From the NCBI GenBank assembly GCA_016284975.1, contig JAEEPV010000115.1, positions 1-7,442 of the forward strand: a stretch of DNA of 7,442 nucleotides, in the 5' to 3' direction. The DNA is from Solobacterium sp. (GTDB lineage: Bacteria > Bacillota_I > Bacilli_A > Erysipelotrichales > Erysipelotrichaceae). Shown in pieces: positions 5,123-7,442 of this stretch. The notes beneath the pieces are model-generated. The model was not told the origin of the DNA, did not search any database, and was given only the letters and a program-made list of their open reading frames with translations. Each line of letters opens with the position of its first letter. Positions within the stretch are counted from its first letter, which is position 1. Position numbers and translations under genes: made by a program.

Positions 5123-5987
5123 AATAGTATTCGATCTCCTTTCTGTTCATGATTTCATAGACACCGATCTTTCCGCCGGATGGATGGTCGTACAGCCGCT
5201 GGTTGCTCATACCGGAAAGGGTATCCGACAATTGCAGCGGACTGACCCCGAGATCGATCAGCCGATTGATCGCATTGACACAGGAACCGGAATGCAGGGA
5301 TGTCAGTACAAGATGCCCTGTTAAGGCGGAACGGACTGCCATTTCCGCTGCTGTCGCATCGCGAACCTCTCCGATCATGATGATATCGGGATCGTGACGC
5401 ATGAGCTGGCGGATCCCGTCTGCGTAGGACAGATGCCGTTTATCATTCACCGCAAGCTGTACGTATTTCTCACTCAGCACTTCGATCGGATCTTCCAGAG
5501 TAAAGATCTTTTTTCCCTGGACTTCATCCAGGATCGTATAGAGCGTTGTGGTCTTTCCGCTTCCGGTCGGGCCGGAGAAAACGTACAGACCGCTGCGGTG
5601 GGTACAGATCGACCGGAACCATTCTGCCTGACTGGGATCAGATGTCAGCGAATCAGAAGAAAGAGCCCCATGGTTGTTCAGAATCCGGAGTACACCGCTG
5701 GTTACCCGATAGCTGGATACGGTCGCAAAGCGAAGCGCCAGCGTACGGCCATTGACGGTTGCCTCAAACCGGCCGGTCTGCGGTTCCAGAGAAGATGAAA
5801 GATCGAGATTGGCCCGATACATGAGATAGTGAAAGAATTTTACATCATCCGGTTTTGACCGGATCCGGCGTATCGCACCGCTGACCCGCATTTCGATCAT
5901 GCAGGCTTCATCGGATAGACTCAGATGAATATCGGTAACGTGGTGCTTCAGTGCGATCTTCAGAATCTGATTCAGCCGTTCCTCCAT
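5013..5987 (-). CDS. comGA: ComGA, GspE/PilB-type assembly ATPase
   Basis: 324 aa from the ATG at 5987, chosen over a TTG at 6017 because AGAGGAGG (6000-5993) lies 5 bases upstream. The motifs are in order: Walker A G-P-T-G-S-G-K-T (139-146), Asp box T-L-E-D-P-I-E (163-169), Walker B with D-P-D-I-I-M-I-G-E-V-R-D (199-210) and His box T-G-H-L-V-L-T-S-L-H-S (223-233). The segment after Q-R-L (around 262-280) is short and has no cysteines, so the zinc tetracysteine found in many GspE proteins is missing. It hydrolyses ATP at the inner face of the membrane to drive pseudopilus assembly. It is the first gene of the comG operon and diverges from efp. Confidence 0.95.
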   Translation of the reverse strand: MEERLNQILKIALKHHVTDIHLSLSDEACMIEMRVSGAIRRIRSKPDDVKFFHYLMYRANLDLSSSLEPQTGRFEATVNGRTLALRFATVSSYRVTSGVLRILNNHGALSSDSLTSDPSQAEWFRSICTHRSGLYVFSGPTGSGKTTTLYTILDEVQGKKIFTLEDPIEVLSEKYVQLAVNDKRHLSYADGIRQLMRHDPDIIMIGEVRDATAAEMAVRSALTGHLVLTSLHSGSCVNAINRLIDLGVSPLQLSDTLSGMSNQRLYDHPSGGKIGVYEIMNRKEIEYYFEHHRTSSAFHPLAEKIKEAVSLGVIHPEQASQDLD

Positions 5988-6018
5988 CTCAACCTCCTCT
6001 GATTTACTCTTAGACAAA

Positions 6019-6060
6019 CGGAGAAAAATCCCCGCAAAAAAGATCTGATTTCTTTCAGAT
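6019..6060 (-). terminator. Tandem hairpins in the comG leader, the first terminator-like
   Basis: Read on the minus strand, ATCTGA (6060-6055) and TCAGAT (6048-6043) form a 6-base stem with an AAGAAA loop, followed by C and six T (6041-6036). Directly after comes a second hairpin, CGGGGA (6034-6029) and TCTCCG (6024-6019) with a TTTT loop and one G-U pair, followed by TTTGT. Both lie between efp and the comGA ribosome binding site. They could attenuate comG transcription or block antisense transcription coming out of the efp side. No convincing comG -35/-10 pair was found on either side, so the role depends on where the promoter is. Confidence 0.45.
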
Positions 6061-6066
6061 TCTTAC

Positions 6067-6090
6067 AAAACCGCATATGTATGCGCTTTT
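6067..6090. repeat. Inverted repeat between comGA and efp
   Basis: The sequence is symmetric: AAAA-C-CGCATA-TG-TATGCG-C-TTTT, 11-base arms broken only by a C/C mismatch, around a central TG. It ends 2 bases before the efp -35 box and lies in the probable comG control region. It may be an operator for either gene or, on the plus strand, a weak terminator-like hairpin. It does not match the AAAA-N5-TTTT spacing of a ComK box or the cin-box used by ComX-type sigma factors. Confidence 0.5.
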
Positions 6091-6092
6091 TA

Positions 6093-6120
6093 TTGACAAA
6101 GAAAACATGATAAATAAAAT
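6093..6120 (+). promoter_or_regulatory. efp promoter
   Basis: A perfect TTGACA (6093-6098) and TAAAAT (6115-6120) are separated by 16 bases. The start would be near 6127, leaving a leader of about 18 bases that contains GGAGAGAGG. This is the strongest -35 box in the window, fitting a housekeeping translation factor. Confidence 0.8.
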
Positions 6121-6144
6121 ATTGTTGGTAGGAGAGAGGTAGTT

Positions 6145-6705
6145 ATGATTCTTGTAAATGATTTGAAACCAGGAACAACATTTGAACATGAAGGTAATAT
6201 CTACACGGTTCTTGATATTGATCATAATAAGACGGCAATGCGCCAGATGATCGTTAAGGTAAAGGTCAAGAACCTGCGTACCGGTGTTATCAACGAGATT
6301 TCCTTTACCGGCGGTGATAAGGTCGAACAGGCACACATCGACAAAAAGGAAATGCAGTATCTGTATGATGACGGTGACAACTTTGTGTTCATGGACAATG
6401 AGACCTATGAACAGATCGAGATTCCGAAGGCTCGTCTGGAATGGGAAAAGCAGTTCATGAAGGAAAATGACAATGTGACCATTTCCATGTATGAAGGAAA
6501 AGAGATCCTTGGTGTCATTCTGCCGGATAAGGTTGAACTGCAGATCGTTGAGTGCGAGCCGGCCGTCAAGGGTGATACCGCTACTTCCGCAACAAAGAAT
6601 GCGAAGGTAGAGACCGGTCTTGATATCCGTGTACCGCTGTTCATTCAGAACGGTGAAATGGTTCTGATTTCCACAGCGGACGGCAAATATTCCGGACGCG
6701 CGTAA
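6145..6705 (+). CDS. efp: Translation elongation factor P, with a non-canonical tip loop
   Basis: 186 aa, normal length. The N-terminal KOW-like domain (1-62) ends K-N-L-R-T-G-x-x-N-E near 43-52, then two OB-fold domains, closing with V-P-L-F-I and D-G-K-Y-S-G-R-A, the EF-P C-terminal signature. EF-P binds between the P and E sites and relieves stalling at polyproline. The ATG at 6145 follows GGAGAGAGG (6131-6139). The odd point is the loop that reaches the peptidyl transferase centre: most EF-Ps read P-G-K-G or G-R-G with a modified Lys or Arg at position 32-34, but here residues 29-34 are K-T-A-M-R-Q. M32 stands where Bacillus has the modified Lys32; R33 is next to it. The reading frame is clean, so this is not a frameshift. 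Confidence 0.95.
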   Translation: MILVNDLKPGTTFEHEGNIYTVLDIDHNKTAMRQMIVKVKVKNLRTGVINEISFTGGDKVEQAHIDKKEMQYLYDDGDNFVFMDNETYEQIEIPKARLEWEKQFMKENDNVTISMYEGKEILGVILPDKVELQIVECEPAVKGDTATSATKNAKVETGLDIRVPLFIQNGEMVLISTADGKYSGRA

Positions 6706-6712
6706 TCAAATC

Positions 6713-6744
6713 AATACTGTATCGACTGCGGTACAGTATTTTTT
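6713..6744 (+). terminator. Intrinsic terminator of efp
   Basis: AATACTGTATCG (6713-6724) pairs with CGGTACAGTATT (6729-6740), 12 pairs with one G-U, around an ACTG loop. The T-run continues to 6744. It begins 8 bases after the efp stop codon and separates efp from the next gene. Confidence 0.9.
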
Positions 6745-6766
6745 AATTTATTAGGTAAAGTAATCG

Positions 6767-6794
6767 TTTTCTGATAACGAATTTCGGTTATAAT
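6767..6794 (+). promoter_or_regulatory. Promoter of the last gene
   Basis: A perfect TATAAT lies at 6789-6794. A weak -35 candidate, TTTTCT (6767-6772), is 16 bases upstream. Transcription would start close to 6801. Lying directly after the efp terminator, it makes the next gene an independent unit. Confidence 0.6.
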
Positions 6795-6800
6795 AAACAA

Positions 6801-6820
6801 TGCCTGTTTATTAGGCAGGA
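6801..6820 (+). promoter_or_regulatory. Short hairpin at the 5' end of the mRNA covering the ribosome binding site
   Basis: TGCCT (6801-6805) can pair with AGGCA (6813-6817) around a GTTTATT loop. The right arm overlaps the AGGCAGGA that serves as ribosome binding site for the ATG at 6828. Five pairs is weak, but the left arm lies at the predicted first bases of the transcript, so the exact start would decide whether the site is masked. Confidence 0.3.
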
Positions 6821-6827
6821 TTCTTTT

Positions 6828-7442
6828 ATGAGTTTAAACAATACAAAACAGAACGAACAGAATACGGTTGATAACGCTGACACGACAAAGCATAGTTTTC
6901 TGCAGGGGCAGGTAACTGCTGCCGAAATGATCGCAAGGGCTGCACAGTCCAGGATCGATGCGGAAATGCTTCCGGAAGTGAAAAGCTGCGGCTCCTCGAA
7001 AGAGGCCTGGAAGCAGTTTTGCTTTTACTGCGGCAGACTGAAAAAACATCTGTCCGCCGGGAAGAAAGTAAACGAAAACGGTGAAGTGGTATCGGTTGAG
7101 GATCCGCTTTCCTATAAAGGCATCGGATCGGCACTCCTGAAATCCTTCGGAGTCTGGATCTGGATGGTGATACAGGAAATCGTCGTTGTGATTGCACTGG
7201 CGTTCAACTGGGTATTTGTTAATGTTTGGAAAGTGATCCGCTTTATCGGATTCCAGATCGGACGCTTCTTCCGCTGGTGCAAGGATCGGCTTTACTGGAA
7301 GTCCCTGAAAGAGGATATGGTAATCCGACACCGGGAAGTGCAGTTCAACAAATGGAAGGAAAAGAAACGTGCCCAGCTCCATGAGATGAACGTTGCCCGT
7401 CAGGTGGCGGCAGTGGAGCGCAAGACACAGCGTCAGGAAGAA
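6828..7442 (+). CDS. Membrane protein of unknown family (3' end outside window)
   Basis: 205 codons are open to the window edge with no stop. The ATG at 6828 has GGCAGGA (6814-6820) 7 bases upstream and follows a promoter and the efp terminator. Residues 1-30 are polar and Gln/Asn/Thr-rich. Residues 30-80 look helical and contain a C-x-x-C (C65, C68). A long hydrophobic, aromatic stretch at about 108-132 (V-W-I-W-M-V-I-Q-E-I-V-V-V-I-A-L-A) is probably one membrane helix, with an amphipathic region to about 150. From 150 the chain is highly charged, with Lys, Arg, Glu and Gln in a pattern suggesting a helix or coiled coil. I do not recognise the family. An open frame on the opposite strand here is judged a shadow. 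Confidence 0.75.
   Translation, partial: MSLNNTKQNEQNTVDNADTTKHSFLQGQVTAAEMIARAAQSRIDAEMLPEVKSCGSSKEAWKQFCFYCGRLKKHLSAGKKVNENGEVVSVEDPLSYKGIGSALLKSFGVWIWMVIQEIVVVIALAFNWVFVNVWKVIRFIGFQIGRFFRWCKDRLYWKSLKEDMVIRHREVQFNKWKEKKRAQLHEMNVARQVAAVERKTQRQEE

Noticed and set aside
5988..6017. Upstream TTG start for comGA (10 residues longer).
   Set aside because: The added codons include the AGAGGAGG that serves the ATG at 5987; no ribosome binding site precedes the TTG.
6067..6090. ComK-box or cin-box reading of the palindrome upstream of comGA.
   Set aside because: The AAAA and TTTT are separated by 16 bases, not 5, and no TACGAATA-like sequence is present.
6834..7382. A 182-codon minus-strand frame opposite the last gene.
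   Set aside because: The plus-strand frame has a promoter, ribosome binding site and plausible membrane topology. The minus-strand frame has no such signals and would end converging on efp. Without the full-length plus gene this is a judgement, not proof.

Overview
The window looks like a stretch of a low-to-mid GC Firmicute (Bacillota) chromosome. The evidence is a full competence ComG pseudopilus cluster, a zinc-ribbon L33 protein, strong AGGAGG-type ribosome binding sites, frequent TTG/GTG starts and A/T-rich intrinsic terminators. The short pilin genes and divergent EF-P sequence fit a lineage such as Erysipelotrichia, but that placement is inference. No mobile element, CRISPR array, rRNA or tRNA was seen, and no gene-free stretch exceeds 300 bases.

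Layout. At the left edge is the first 14 codons of a leftward gene that matches the N-terminus of IspG. Divergent from it is a rightward two-gene unit: a TetR-family repressor with a near-perfect operator placed between its own -35 and -10, translationally coupled to a DUF998-type membrane protein. After about 200 bases comes rpmG (L33) with its own promoter, then a glyoxalase-II-like metallo-beta-lactamase-fold hydrolase and a strong terminator. Converging on that terminator from the right is the comG operon on the minus strand, about 3.5 kb: comGA ATPase, comGB platform, comGC major pilin and four minor-pilin-like genes in the positions of comGD, GE, GF and GG. These genes are packed with long overlaps. 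Divergent from comGA is efp (elongation factor P), followed by a terminator and a new promoter driving a membrane protein of unknown family that runs off the right edge.

How they work together. The comG products build the DNA-uptake pseudopilus: ComGA powers assembly, ComGB is the inner-membrane platform, ComGC is the main subunit and ComGD-GG prime or cap it. The prepilin peptidase and the ComE channel are not in the window. A hydrolase gene of this type beside comG is also familiar from Bacillus. rpmG and efp are translation genes with independent promoters.

Most notable: (1) the EF-P tip loop has lost the usual Lys/Arg-32 and reads K-T-A-M-R-Q; (2) at three pilin junctions the upstream stop codon falls exactly one base before the Gly(-1) codon of the next prepilin; (3) ComGE's acidic tail and ComGF's basic leader are read from the same purine-rich DNA in two frames; (4) the hydrolase gene has no adjacent ribosome binding site, but a hairpin could bring an AAGGAG to the right distance; (5) the comG leader carries tandem hairpins, one with a U-run.
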